A stretch of DNA of 64,000 nt from Eubacterium plexicaudatum ASF492 (GCF_000364225.2 NZ_AQFT02000001.1:3987501-4051500); one strand, 5' to 3'; numbered from the stretch's first letter, positions 7,261 through 15,240 are shown. Numbers and translations: made by a program. The notes: generated by a model from the letters alone, not told the origin.

Positions 7261-7279
7261 TCTGTTGTTCCCCTTTCAT

Positions 7280-7356
7280 AGTATATAGTCTATTGGCTAA
7301 TATTATATAGTCTTTTAGAATCTATTGCAATCCCTATGTGTGATGTAGTCTAAAAG
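7280..7356. promoter_or_regulatory. Repeated operator motif between divergent genes
   Basis: The space between the SymE cassette (leftward) and the XRE gene (rightward) holds TATAGTCTA, TATAGTCTT and GTAGTCTAA. Two of these are within an inverted repeat, CTTTTAGA (7312-7319) and TCTAAAAG (7349-7356). This arrangement is typical of sites bound by a small XRE repressor that controls itself and a divergent unit. Confidence 0.55.
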
Positions 7357-7398
7357 TGAACAAAATAAATGCTAATAGCTTATGAAATGGGTGGCATT

Positions 7399-7725
7399 AT
7401 GGAAGGTAAAGGATTAGGCAAACGTATCAACATGGTGAGGAAAGACCGGGGGTTCACGGCGGACAGGCTCTCGGAGCTGTGCAATATCAACGCAACTTAT
7501 CTCCGGCAGATTGAGGGCGGGACAAAGTTTCCCAGTCTGCCCGTATTTATCAATATCTGCAACGCACTGAAAATCTCCCCTGATTATCTGCTGCGGGATG
7601 CGCTGGAAGATAATGAAGTCAGCAAAATACAGGAGCTGGCAGAGCTGTGGGAAAGTACATCACCCGGCCAGCAAGAAATCGCCGTTGCCATGATTCGTGC
7701 GGTATTGGAGCGTAAGGAAGGTTAA
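7399..7725 (+). CDS. Small XRE-family regulator
   Basis: This regulator of about 108 residues has a helix-turn-helix filling the first 65 (GKRINMVRKDRGFTADRLSE, LCNINATYLRQIEGG, FPSLPVFINICNALKIS) and a short C-terminal helix (ELAELWES onward). Three starts are possible (7369, 7387, 7399). I prefer 7399 because GGGTGG precedes it, although the site is weak. It faces away from the SymE cassette across repeated TAGTCTA motifs, so it is the likely repressor of that cassette and of itself. Confidence 0.8.
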   Translation: MEGKGLGKRINMVRKDRGFTADRLSELCNINATYLRQIEGGTKFPSLPVFINICNALKISPDYLLRDALEDNEVSKIQELAELWESTSPGQQEIAVAMIRAVLERKEG

Positions 7726-7764
7726 AAAGACCAGCCGGGTGTCGGCTGGCCTTTCCATGTCCAA

Positions 7765-8141
7765 TCAAATATAAATCAGTTCGCTGTTTATGATTTCCTC
7801 CACCCGGTTGCGGATATTGTTCATCCGGCCTACCCATTCAAGCTGGTTCCGGGCTTTCAGTTCCTCGGTCACTCCTTCGGCGGCTTTCATCTGCTCGATG
7901 ATTAAGTCCAGCCGTTCCTCTGCCTGCTCGTTCAGGTCGGCAAGGTATGTCCACAATTTCCCGGTCAGGATAAGGGAGCTGTACCGTGCCGGATGCTCCT
8001 GTTTGAGATATTCCCGGTGCAGCCGCCCATAGCGTCCGATGGGGCGGTTCTCCTCCGGCAGCTTCAAGTCCGGGATATAGTAGCCGCCTACAAGAATATA
8101 GTCAATGCCGTTCTCTGTGATTCTTTCTTTCAGTTTTCCAT
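7765..8141 (-). CDS. tnpV: TnpV family protein
   Basis: This protein of about 125 residues matches transposon-encoded TnpV: YILVGGYYIPDLKLPEE, PIGRYGRLHREYLK, a central helix TGKLWTYLADLNEQAEERL and the terminal signature WVGRMNNIRNRVEEIINSELIYI-like end. The frame as given is fused to an upstream XRE gene into 202 residues. However, ATG at 8141 has a perfect AGGAGG site eight bases before it, in a different frame, and adding one A to the run at 8134-8137 joins it to the TnpV frame (MEKLKERITENG). So this is probably an independent gene. TnpV is widespread in clostridial elements, and its role is unknown. Confidence 0.8.
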
Positions 8142-8373
8142 TGCCGTTCCCTCCTGTGGTGGAAGGCTCGTCACTGGCCAGCTCAATCACATCCATAATG
8201 CCACAATCCAGTGTTTCACAAATACGGGCAAGTGTGTCCATGCTGATATGTTTCCCTTCTTTGCCCATGTTGGCAATCATATTTGTGGTCAGGCCAGCGG
8301 CAAGCCTTAAATCCTCTTTCCTCATGTTGCGCTCTATCAGTGTGTGCCAGAGCGGTTTGTAGCTGATGTGCAT
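8102..8373 (-). CDS. XRE/HTH_26 regulator upstream of tnpV
   Basis: This helix-turn-helix protein of about 90 residues starts MHISYKPLWHTLIERNMRK and continues DLRLAAGLTTNMIANMGKEG, then MDTLARICETLDCGIMDVIEL, typical of HTH_26 regulators. It normally ends soon after a Gly-Asn linker. The present sequence runs in frame into TnpV because of a missing A at 8134-8137. With that base restored, the stop falls at 8102, overlapping tnpV by 40 bases. It lies immediately inside the presumed insertion point in maff2 and may regulate the inserted element. Confidence 0.7.
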
Positions 8374-8508
8374 TTTTCTCCCTGCCTTTCTGCCCCGGAT
8401 GGGCGTTTACACCCATTATATCAGGATTCTTGCTAACTCACAAATATTTCTTGACTATACCGCCGGTTCCGTCTGGATTGTGCTTTTCCTTTCCTCTTTT
8501 GATTACCT

Positions 8509-8667
8509 CTAATTCGCCGTGACCTGTTTCATGCCCTGGCTTTTCGCGCCAGGGTTATCATTGCCGTAACCTTCCAGCAGGTTGATGACGCCCCAGATAC
8601 CGAGGCCGGCTCCCAGTGCGATCACGAGGGTCTGCAAAACGTCGATTGCGCTGTTGAAAAATTCCAT
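8509..8667 (-). CDS. maff2: Maff2 family protein, truncated
   Basis: Maff2 is a small two-helix membrane protein placed after VirD4 in Tn1549-type conjugative elements, probably a VirB2-like pilin or pore subunit. This copy begins MEFFNSAIDVLQTLVIALGA and follows the family through GYGNDNPGAKSQGMKQ. It then leaves it with VTAN and a stop at residue 52. The second hydrophobic helix (usually about 20 more residues) is missing. The next genes are not type IV secretion genes but an unrelated mobilization module, as expected if another element inserted at about 8515-8525. No Shine-Dalgarno site is visible before ATG 8667. Confidence 0.8.
   Translation of the reverse strand: MEFFNSAIDVLQTLVIALGAGLGIWGVINLLEGYGNDNPGAKSQGMKQVTAN
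8512..8526. other. Presumed junction of nested elements in maff2
   Basis: Similarity to Maff2 ends after the codons for GMKQ (about 8524). From there leftward the gene content changes from conjugation genes to a relaxase-primase-TnpV module. maff2 is a known target of serine-integrase mobilizable elements in streptococcal ICEs. The other junction, the integrase and the missing 3' part of maff2 should lie left of the window. Confidence 0.5.
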
Positions 8668-8676
8668 ACTTTAATT

Positions 8677-8771
8677 TAGCCGGAATCGCTTTGTGGTTAG
8701 TGTTGGTTCATAGGCATACAAAAGCCGGACAACAAAACCGCCCTGAATTTTGGGCGGCTCGATTCCGGCTA
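8677..8771 (-). ncRNA. Structured leader of maff2
   Basis: TAGCCGGAATCG (8677-8688) and CGATTCCGGCTA (8760-8771) form a perfect 12-bp inverted repeat. Inside it CCGCCC (8738-8743) pairs with GGGCGG (8752-8757). The outer stem ends nine bases before the maff2 start, which has no Shine-Dalgarno site. A folded leader controlling translation or processing of the virD4-maff2 transcript is likely. I cannot match it to a named RNA family. Confidence 0.55.
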
Positions 8772-8888
8772 TCCTCCTTCTTCATTTTTTTGTTGAGCTG
8801 TCCGCTTTGTACGCCAATGGCCTCAACCGAGGCAGGTTTCAGGGACCCTGGCGGGTAGATAAGATCACTCCTTTCTTGCGGAACGGGA

Positions 8889-10724
8889 TTATTCGCCCTC
8901 GGTGTCTACGTCAACTTCAAACACATCGTAGACCTCGTTGGGTTTTGGTTTGAGCCGGGTGGACAGAAACGCTTCAATGTCAAAGGCGTTCTTATCGTCC
9001 GCGTCGGCGGTGTACTGAAAATTGGGGTGCCTGGTGATGTCATACTTATCCGACAAAAACGGGCGGACGCCCCGCAGCTGGAGGATACATTTTCCCCCGT
9101 CCATCACCGCAAGCTCATCCTGGCTCATCAACTCTTTCCCCAATTTCTGATAGTTGAGAGAGTGGGAGGTTTCCCGCCCCCGGCTCTCCCCGGTGTTGTA
9201 GGTGTCAATGGTTTCTTTTCCCAGGGCGGCGGCTAACTCCTTTAAGGTGGTGGGTTCTTTGCCGCCCAGAAAGATGGAAGTGTCCATATTTCCGATGATG
9301 GTGTCGGCGTTGTCCTTGTAGATGGCCTTTAACTGGGACTGCGCCTGCAATACCAGACAGGCGGAAATCTCCCGGCTTCGGATGGTGGCTACCAGCTTTT
9401 CCAGCTTTGGAATCTGCCCGATGTTGGCGCACTCGTCAATCAGGCAGCGCACATGGACCGGGAGCCTGCCGCCGTACACATCGTCCGCTTTCTCGCACAG
9501 GAGGTTAAACAGCTGGGTGTAGCACATGGAAATCAGGAAGTTAAAGCTGTCATCGGTATCGCTCATAATGAGAAATAAGGCGGTTTTCCGGTCCCCCAGG
9601 GTGTCCAGTTCCAGCTCGTCATAGGCTGTGACCTCCCGCAGCTCGGCAATATCGAATACCGCCAGCCGCGCGCCGCAGGAAATCAGAATCGACTTCGCGG
9701 TTTTGCCCGCCGCCAGCTTATATTTTTTGTACTGCCGCACCGCAAAATGGTTGGGCTTCTCGGATTCCAGCGCGTCAAACATCAGGTCAACGGGGTTTTT
9801 GTATTCCTCATCGTCCTCCCGGACCTCCATCGCGTTAATAAACTCAATCAGGGTGGAGAAGTTCTGTTCCTCCACCGGGGCCTCATAGTGGATATATCCA
9901 ATCAGGGCGCAGTACAGCAGCGTTTCCGCTTTGACCCAGAAATCGTCACCGGCTTTCCCCTCGCCCTTGGTATTGGCAATCAGGGTTGTCACCAGCTTCA
10001 AAATATCCTTTTCGCTGTGGATATAGGCGAAAGGATTGTATTTCATGGATTTTTTGAAGTTGATGGTATTCAGCACCTTGATCCGGTACGGTTCATAGAT
10101 AGTTTTGCCGTTCTTATCCTTCATGGGCTTTCCGTCCTTATCCAGCCTAGGCGCGCCCCGTTGGAGCAGCTTTCCACATTCGATCAGGATTGTACCTTTT
10201 GGGTCAGTAACCACATACGAGCTATGGAGCTGCATCAGGTTGGGCTTGAGCCAGAAGCGGGTCTTGCCGGAGCCGGAACCGCCGATGACCAGCACATTTT
10301 TGTTGCGGGCGGTCTTGGGGTCCTTGGGGCGGCTGCTCATGGTAAGGCGTTCCGTCTGGGTGAGGATCACATTGTTCTGGAATACCGGATCGACATAAGG
10401 GGCGATGTCCTGGGAATTTCCCCATCTCGCAGAACCGTACTCGATATTCGGGCGGTACTTCTTGGCGTTTTTGCCTTTCAGGTAAACAGCCAGCCGGAGC
10501 GCCGCGCCGCAGCACAGCCCGACCAGCAGGTCCAGCGGGTGATAGCTGGGCCAGAAACTTCCAAGAGCCGCCGGAAGGACGGAGATCAAAGACAATACCT
10601 TTTCCGAAGCGTCCGCGCCCTGGGCCATCCGCCACGCCTCCCCGAAGTTGGTGGAAAACAGCCCCATCAGGATATAGGGCAGGTTCAGCAAAACGAGCTT
10701 TTTGATGTTCAGGGGCTTTTTCAT
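8889..10724 (-). CDS. virD4: VirD4-like coupling protein (CD1115 family)
   Basis: This 611-residue ATPase couples the relaxase-DNA complex to the type IV secretion channel at the inner membrane. Two N-terminal membrane segments (about residues 9-28 and 40-80) are followed by the Walker A motif GGSGSGKTRFWLKPN (about 148-162) and the Walker B region VRCLIDECANIGQIP (about 420-434). The motif FLGGKEPTTLKELAAALGKETI is usual for this family. Length is normal and the gene is intact. It overlaps the upstream PcfB-like gene by four bases. The downstream maff2 is truncated, so the coupling protein could still serve relaxosomes in trans, but the channel genes are not in the window. Confidence 0.95.
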   Translation of the reverse strand: MKKPLNIKKLVLLNLPYILMGLFSTNFGEAWRMAQGADASEKVLSLISVLPAALGSFWPSYHPLDLLVGLCCGAALRLAVYLKGKNAKKYRPNIEYGSARWGNSQDIAPYVDPVFQNNVILTQTERLTMSSRPKDPKTARNKNVLVIGGSGSGKTRFWLKPNLMQLHSSYVVTDPKGTILIECGKLLQRGAPRLDKDGKPMKDKNGKTIYEPYRIKVLNTINFKKSMKYNPFAYIHSEKDILKLVTTLIANTKGEGKAGDDFWVKAETLLYCALIGYIHYEAPVEEQNFSTLIEFINAMEVREDDEEYKNPVDLMFDALESEKPNHFAVRQYKKYKLAAGKTAKSILISCGARLAVFDIAELREVTAYDELELDTLGDRKTALFLIMSDTDDSFNFLISMCYTQLFNLLCEKADDVYGGRLPVHVRCLIDECANIGQIPKLEKLVATIRSREISACLVLQAQSQLKAIYKDNADTIIGNMDTSIFLGGKEPTTLKELAAALGKETIDTYNTGESRGRETSHSLNYQKLGKELMSQDELAVMDGGKCILQLRGVRPFLSDKYDITRHPNFQYTADADDKNAFDIEAFLSTRLKPKPNEVYDVFEVDVDTEGE

Positions 10725-11212
10725 CGTTCCAGCTCCTTTCGCTTTGTGCGGTCCACCACCGCGTTTTTCACCAGCTCCTTGAACTGGTTCAGCTTCGCTA
10801 GCACAGACGGGCGGGACGCCTTGCGGACCTTCTTCTGGGTGTACTCGGTAAACGCGGAGGTCAGCGCGTCCGCATCGCGGGCCTTGAAAAAGACCAGGTA
10901 CTTGGGCGGGGAGCAGCTGCTGTCCTTCTTTACCGCGTAATCCACGCCGTACTTCCGGGCAACCCGTTCAAACGCCTTGATGGAGGGGTCTGTGATCTCA
11001 AGATTGGACACGCCCTGGTTCTGCCCGATGAGCTGCTTCACCGTCTGCCTGCCCTGGGGCTTGACCTCCGCGCCCTTTTCCCGCTGTTTCTGCATCTTTT
11101 GCTCTTTCAGGTGCGCCAGATACTTCATAATCGCCGCTTTGAACAGCCTGCCGGTGAACTTTGTGCCGCTGACAATGAGCGTCAGGGTTTTGCTTTCCAC
11201 TTCGTCCTGCAT
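10721..11212 (-). CDS. PcfB family protein (DUF3801)
   Basis: This 163-residue protein is of the DUF3801/PcfB family, named after the relaxosome accessory factor of plasmid pCF10. PcfB binds the relaxase PcfG and helps dock it to the coupling protein. It shows the family N-terminus (VSGTKFTGRLFKAAIMKYL), a basic middle and a DYAVKKDSSCSPPKYLVFFKARDADALTSAF region. It sits directly upstream of virD4 with an ATGA overlap, the standard order in Tn1549-like elements. The basic C-terminus (VRKASRPSVL onward) suits DNA or protein binding. Confidence 0.88.
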   Translation of the reverse strand: MQDEVESKTLTLIVSGTKFTGRLFKAAIMKYLAHLKEQKMQKQREKGAEVKPQGRQTVKQLIGQNQGVSNLEITDPSIKAFERVARKYGVDYAVKKDSSCSPPKYLVFFKARDADALTSAFTEYTQKKVRKASRPSVLAKLNQFKELVKNAVVDRTKRKELER

Positions 11213-11254
11213 GGGTGTTTCGCCTCCTCTCTATGGATTTTCTGCATGGTTTCT

Positions 11255-11566
11255 CTATCGGAGCTGGTCTTGCCGGTCATAGCGCAGGTTTCCGTTTCGG
11301 ACCTTCGCATGGCTCACAATCCTGATATGCCCCTGTTCCTGGCGTTCCAGGGACTTTTTATATCCCTCCTCGGTGAGAAAGGCGCGGCTGCGTTCCCCTT
11401 TCCAGCCAACAGGGGAATCAGCGGTCAGGGTATCAAAAATAATCATGTGCCGGGTGTCCTCCGCGAACCGGTTTAAGTCCATGTAACTATGGCCGGAATA
11501 CTCCCGCGCCCCGGCTTTAAGCCGCATTTCCTCCATCAGCTGGCCGATGGTCTTTTGCTCAGGCAT
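11255..11566 (-). CDS. Element protein, repeat-family paralog 2
   Basis: This 103-residue protein is of unknown function. An N-terminal helix (IGQLMEEMRLKAGAREY) is followed by the core it shares with the proteins at 2835-3353 and 13154-13429: DTRHMIIFDTL, WKGERSRAFLTEEGYKKSL, IRIVSHAKVRNGNLRY. No membrane segment or catalytic motif is visible. It lies between pcfB and a DUF7768-like gene in one leftward transcript and overlaps the latter by eight bases. Similar genes in other ICEs are annotated as hypothetical. Confidence 0.75.
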   Translation of the reverse strand: MPEQKTIGQLMEEMRLKAGAREYSGHSYMDLNRFAEDTRHMIIFDTLTADSPVGWKGERSRAFLTEEGYKKSLERQEQGHIRIVSHAKVRNGNLRYDRQDQLR

Positions 11567-11921
11567 GGTGTGCGCCCCCTTTCTCCCGGCCCTGGCCTTT
11601 CACCGTCAGAATCCCGTCCAGCGTGGTGGCGGTGATCCGCAGGCGTTCCGCGGTGGCAATATCGTTTTTGACCGTTTCATCGGTCGAGTGTCCGCAGACC
11701 ACCAGCACATGGGAGCGGCGCAGGTAATCTCTGGCGATGTCGATCCCGTCCTTGTGTTCCTGGGGGATTTCATCTTTCAAAAACAGCGGCAGGAACAAAA
11801 CAGGGCAGACCGGGGAATATCCGGCGTCATACACCTGGCGGCAGTAGCTGGCGGCGTTTACCGCGTTTTCATGGGGGTTCTTGCTCCAGGGAGCGGTGAT
11901 ATACGCAAGCGGTCGTTTCAT
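11559..11921 (-). CDS. DUF7768/DUF4406-like nucleoside-hydrolase-fold protein
   Basis: This 120-residue protein resembles the small nucleoside 2-deoxyribosyltransferase-like fold. It starts KRPLAYITAPWSKNPHENAVNAA, then has YDAGYSPVCPVLFLPLFLKDE and SHVLVVCGHSTDETVKNDI. The segment around DIARDYLRRS is the usual position of active-site residues. In ICEs such proteins may act on nucleotides or defend against host modification, and activity here is not shown. ATG 11921 is part of the long leftward operon and the downstream neighbour overlaps it. Confidence 0.75.
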   Translation of the reverse strand: MKRPLAYITAPWSKNPHENAVNAASYCRQVYDAGYSPVCPVLFLPLFLKDEIPQEHKDGIDIARDYLRRSHVLVVCGHSTDETVKNDIATAERLRITATTLDGILTVKGQGREKGGAHHA

Positions 11922-11971
11922 AACAGATTCCTTTCTCCCGGCAGTTCCGGGCAGACAAAAACGGCCAGCTT

Positions 11972-12871
11972 TCAGAAGCCGCCGTACATATCGTGGTTGA
12001 CCTGTGAGGTGTAATGGTTGCTCATGGTGGTGGGCGCGTTGAACAGCACCGTCAAAAGGTATTGTTTCATGTTCCGTACCTCGGTGGTGTTCTTTTGCAG
12101 GCAGTCCATGACAAACTCGATGTGGGAGCTGTCCAGCTTCAGGAAGCGGGAACGCACCACCTCATGGGGGAAGTCCGCCCCGGCAATCCGGGTGGTCTTA
12201 CGCTTCGCGCAGACGGTTTCCACCAGCAGCTCCACAATCTCGTCCAAGTCCTCCCGGTAGGTTCCAAACCGCTGTTTGAGGCAGTCATACTCGATATTCT
12301 CCAAAATCAGCTCCCGATAATTTTCCATCTCTGTCAGCGACATCGTTTCCCTTCGTTTCGGTTCCGGTGGCTTTGCCGCCGTTCCCCGGAAGGGAAGGGA
12401 ATCGGTAATTGATCCGTCAGTAATTGATTTTTGGGTATTTAATTTCTCTATATTTATTTGCGTTGGATTTTCCGTTGACGGTTTTCCCGTTGCCGGATTA
12501 TCCGTTGTCGGAAAACCCGACAACGGTTTTTCCAACAACGGTTTTGGGGGCAACGGTTGGGCGGGCGGTTCCTCTGTTACCGGACGCTCATAAATCACAT
12601 ACTCGTTGGCGCTGAACTTGCCGCCCGCGTCGGTGGTCTGGCGGCGCTTGATGTACCCCGCCTTTTCCAGCTCATTGACTGCGGAGCGGATCGCGTCCTT
12701 GCTTTCCCGGTTAATAACAGCCAGGCCGGAAAGGGTGTAGTCCCAATCCTCCGGCAGTGAGAGCATCTGGGACAGCAGGCCCTTTGCTTTCAGGCTCAGG
12801 CTCTTGTCCCGCAGATGATAGTTGCTCATAACGGTGTATCCCTGTGTGCGTTCTACGCGAAAAACGGCCAT
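11972..12871 (-). CDS. DUF6017-type replication/HTH protein of ICE
   Basis: This 299-residue protein starts at ATG 12871 (AAAGGAG site), although the frame is open to 12913. The N-terminal winged helix (VERTQGYTVMSNYHLRDKSL, LKAKGLLSQMLSLPEDWDYT, SKDAIRSAVNELEKAGYIKR) resembles replication initiators. Residues about 110-165 are a low-complexity linker with repeated KP, NP and TENPT. The C-terminal DUF6017 domain includes YREDLDEIVELLVETVC and HIEFVMDCLQKNTTEVRNMKQYL. It is a constant neighbour of parAB in Tn1549-like ICEs and may start replication of the excised form. Genes downstream continue leftward. Confidence 0.85.
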   Translation of the reverse strand: MAVFRVERTQGYTVMSNYHLRDKSLSLKAKGLLSQMLSLPEDWDYTLSGLAVINRESKDAIRSAVNELEKAGYIKRRQTTDAGGKFSANEYVIYERPVTEEPPAQPLPPKPLLEKPLSGFPTTDNPATGKPSTENPTQINIEKLNTQKSITDGSITDSLPFRGTAAKPPEPKRRETMSLTEMENYRELILENIEYDCLKQRFGTYREDLDEIVELLVETVCAKRKTTRIAGADFPHEVVRSRFLKLDSSHIEFVMDCLQKNTTEVRNMKQYLLTVLFNAPTTMSNHYTSQVNHDMYGGF

Positions 12872-12938
12872 TTTCTGCACTCCTTTCGTTTCCCAGGGCA
12901 TGAAAAAAGCCACAATCCCTTAAAAAGAATTGCGGCGT

Positions 12939-13124
12939 TCATTTGCTGGCTGACTTCTGCCTGTACCGGTGAAAAAACGGCGGCATGGGCGGTTTGTCAA
13001 ACAGGCTCTCTAACTGCGGAAACGTCAGGGTTTGAAAAATCCGGTCGATCTCAATGGTTTCCATGTTTCGCTGGGAACGGCAGTCCTCCCGGATGGCTTC
13101 TCTGATTTCCTTAACGGTACACAT
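12939..13124 (-). CDS. Small element protein
   Basis: This 61-residue protein starts MCTVKEIREAIREDCRSQRN and contains RIFQTLTFPQLESLFDKPPMPPFF. The start at 13124 has GGAAGG seven bases upstream. A start two codons earlier (13130) is possible. No family is recognised. Its position between a parB-side paralog gene and the DUF6017 gene, and its intact frame, make it a real gene of the ICE operon. Confidence 0.6.
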   Translation of the reverse strand: MCTVKEIREAIREDCRSQRNMETIEIDRIFQTLTFPQLESLFDKPPMPPFFHRYRQKSASK

Positions 13125-13153
13125 ATTCATTCCTTCCTCTCAATTTGTCGGGT

Positions 13154-13429
13154 TTACGGGTGGCGTTTCTTTTTGGGCTTGAAGTCCAGAATATGCCCCT
13201 CAATGACGCGGGCATACCGTTTGATTTTGATGTCCCGGCGTTTCTGGCTGGCGAGAACGGCCTGGTAGCCGTCCTCGTCCAGAAACAGGCGCGTTTCATC
13301 GCCGGGTGCGCCGTAGGCGGTGCGGGGCCGCAGGACGGAAAACTCCACCATCCAGCGGGTCTTATCCTGAAACCGTTCCACAGCCAGTATGTTGTGGCCC
13401 TTTAACTCCCTGGCAACGTGATCTCTCAT
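13154..13429 (-). CDS. Element protein, repeat-family paralog 3
   Basis: This 91-residue protein starts at ATG 13429 after AAAGGAG. It shares with the two proteins at 2835 and 11255 the core KTRWMVEFSVL, GDETRLFLDEDGYQAV, IKIKRYARVIEGHIL, ending in a basic tail (KPKKKRHP). It is the shortest and most divergent of the three and seems to be the bare domain. It lies just downstream of parB in the same transcript. Function is unknown. Frames open further upstream overlap parB and are not used. Confidence 0.75.
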   Translation of the reverse strand: MRDHVARELKGHNILAVERFQDKTRWMVEFSVLRPRTAYGAPGDETRLFLDEDGYQAVLASQKRRDIKIKRYARVIEGHILDFKPKKKRHP

Positions 13430-13440
13430 AGGCGCTCCTT

Positions 13441-14375
13441 TCAGCGTTCCTGATCTCTCTGACGCTTTTTCTGCCACTGTTCCAGCAGTTTGATGATGGT
13501 TTCCTGCATCCGGGCAGGGGTATAGCTTTTGGGAAAATACTTCCGCAGGGTGTCGGAGGTAAACGTCACCTTGTCCAGATCGCTTTTCTTTTCCTCGCCC
13601 ATAATCGCCCGCATTACATCTATGGATAAACGACCCTCCTGACTGAATTTTTTGAGCCGCTGGGCTTGGGAAAGGGAGGGGGTGGCCTGTTCGCTGTCCA
13701 TCGCGTCCAAAAGCTGGGTCTGTTCTTCTTTTTGAGAAAGGACAGCTCATAGGCCGGGTTCAGGGCAATTTTCTTTTCGTCCACCATGTTCAGCAGTTCG
13801 GGGATTAACTCGGTCAGGCGGATGTAGCGGAAAATCTGGTTTTTACTTTGACCGACCTGTTCAGCTAACATCTCGCTGGATTTCCTTCCTGCGGACTTGT
13901 TCCCAACTTGGGAACAAGTTAGGTCTGTGCGTTCTCCCTGATGTTTCATGGCCTCCAGCTTCATTTTATAGGCAAAGGCCCTCTCGCTGGGGAGCAGGCT
14001 TTCCCTTTGCAGGTTGCTGTCAACCATGATAATCGTGGCGGCGTCATCGTCCAAATCCCGGACAATCACCGGCATAGTTTCTTTCTCTGCCAGTTCACTG
14101 GCCCGATGCCGCCTGTGTCCGGCTACCAGCTCATAGCCGCCGCTGGGGTCGGGTCTGGCAATCGCCGGAACCAGAACGCCGTACTGCCGGATGCTGTCCG
14201 CTGTTTCCATCATGGCATCATCATCTTTGACCTTGAAAGGGTGGCCCTTGAACGAGTGCAGCTCGCTTAAAGGGATTTCTACCACCTTTTCCCGCCCCGC
14301 GTCGGCGCGGCTTTCCTCGGTGGAAAACAGATCATCGACCGATGCCAGCTCTACTTTTTTCGCGCTGCTTTTCAA
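13441..14375 (-). CDS. parB: ParB/RepB/Spo0J partition protein, frameshifted
   Basis: ParB binds centromere-like sites and, with ParA, stabilises the element. The start is TTG 14375 (AAGGAGG site), overlapping parA by 44 bases. The N-terminal ParB/Srx domain is clear: VEIPLSELHSFKGHPFKVKDD, YELVAGHRRHRASELAE, MVDSNLQRESLLPSERAFAYKMKLEAMKHQG. The HTH region follows (AEQVGQSKNQIFRYIRLTEL). The frame breaks after NPAYELSFLKK. One extra A at 13729-13733 restores EEQTQLLDAMDSEQATPSLSQ and the C-terminus to a stop at 13441, total about 311 residues. This is most likely a read error, and the protein is probably functional. Confidence 0.88.
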
Positions 14376-15153
14376 GTTTCAACACCTCCTTGGTCAGATT
14401 TGCGTAGCCTTCGGCTACTTTGCCTCCTGGATCGTGGGCGAAAATGCTCTTGCCCTCCGCGCTGGTTTCCTTTGCCCGGACAGAATGGGGAATCTCTGTG
14501 CCGAATACCTTGATTTTGCTGCCGTAGGTTTCCCGCAGCAGGGCGGCAATCTCTTTGGCAAAGTTGGTGCGGTTGTCCACCATCGTCAGCAGAATACCGT
14601 CTATTTGCAGTTTCGGGTTGATCTGCCGCTTGACCTTGTTCACCGTAGAGAGCAGCTGTTCCAGCCCTTTGGCGGGCAGATACTCCGCCTGGACGGGGAT
14701 TATAATCCTGTTGGCAGCGGCCAGGGCGTTGACGGTGAGCATACCCAGGGAGGGCTGGCAGTCTATGAGGATATGGGAATACTGCCCCTTTACGGTGTCC
14801 AGGTATTGCCGCAGAATCGTTTCCCGGCTCATAGCGTTTACCAGCGATACCTCCATGCCAGACAGCTGAATATCCGCTGGCATCAGGTCCACGCCCTCCG
14901 GGTGGCGCAGAATCCCCTCGCCGGGGCGGACCGGCTGATCGGTCAGGATACGGCCCATCGCATCGGATAGGGTAAAGGGCAGCTTATCCGGCTGGGGATT
15001 GCCCAGGCTGATGGTCAGGCTCCCCTGCGGGTCCCCGTCAATGAGAAGCACTTTCTTTCCGGCCTGCGCCAGTCCTATCCCTAAGTTGGCACAGGTTGTG
15101 GTCTTGCCGACACCTCCCTTTTGGTTGGCGATGGCGATGATTTGCGTGTTCAA
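14332..15153 (-). CDS. parA: ParA/Soj family partition ATPase
   Basis: This 273-residue ATPase has the deviant Walker A KGGVGKTTTCANLG (about residues 11-24), the Walker A' region LLIDGDPQGS and the Walker B-like ILIDCQPSLGMLTVNAL. It drives segregation or maintenance of the excised ICE with ParB. GTG at 15162 is possible, but TTG at 15153 has a GAGGTGAT site and gives the standard start NTQIIAIANQKGG. It is first in the ICE operon, with a sigma-A-type promoter at 15312-15340 and two terminator-like hairpins between promoter and gene. Confidence 0.93.
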   Translation of the reverse strand: MNTQIIAIANQKGGVGKTTTCANLGIGLAQAGKKVLLIDGDPQGSLTISLGNPQPDKLPFTLSDAMGRILTDQPVRPGEGILRHPEGVDLMPADIQLSGMEVSLVNAMSRETILRQYLDTVKGQYSHILIDCQPSLGMLTVNALAAANRIIIPVQAEYLPAKGLEQLLSTVNKVKRQINPKLQIDGILLTMVDNRTNFAKEIAALLRETYGSKIKVFGTEIPHSVRAKETSAEGKSIFAHDPGGKVAEGYANLTKEVLKLEKQREKSRAGIGR

Positions 15154-15199
15154 GATAATCACCTCATTTCTGATTCGTTGTGGTTGCTTCTGGAAATAG

Positions 15200-15240
15200 A
15201 AAAAGCCGCCACTTCATAAATTGAAAAGTGACGGCTTTTT
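15200..15240 (-). terminator. Leader terminator 2 upstream of parA
   Basis: AAAAAGCCG (from 15200) pairs with CGGCTTTTT (to 15240), and CACTT pairs with AAGTG inside. It lies in the parA leader, 47 bases before the start, so it could attenuate the operon. It is a near copy in context of the hairpin at 15272-15302: both are preceded by the repeat CTGGAAATA. Confidence 0.7.

Noticed and set aside
9747..10940. Long plus-strand open frame of 397 codons
   Set aside because: It lies opposite the intact virD4 gene, has no ribosome site and shows no protein family features; it is a GC-driven shadow frame.
12440..12560. Short repeated CGGTTTTCC/CAACGG segments
   Set aside because: They code for the low-complexity Pro/Thr/Asn linker of the DUF6017-type protein; no spacer structure is present.
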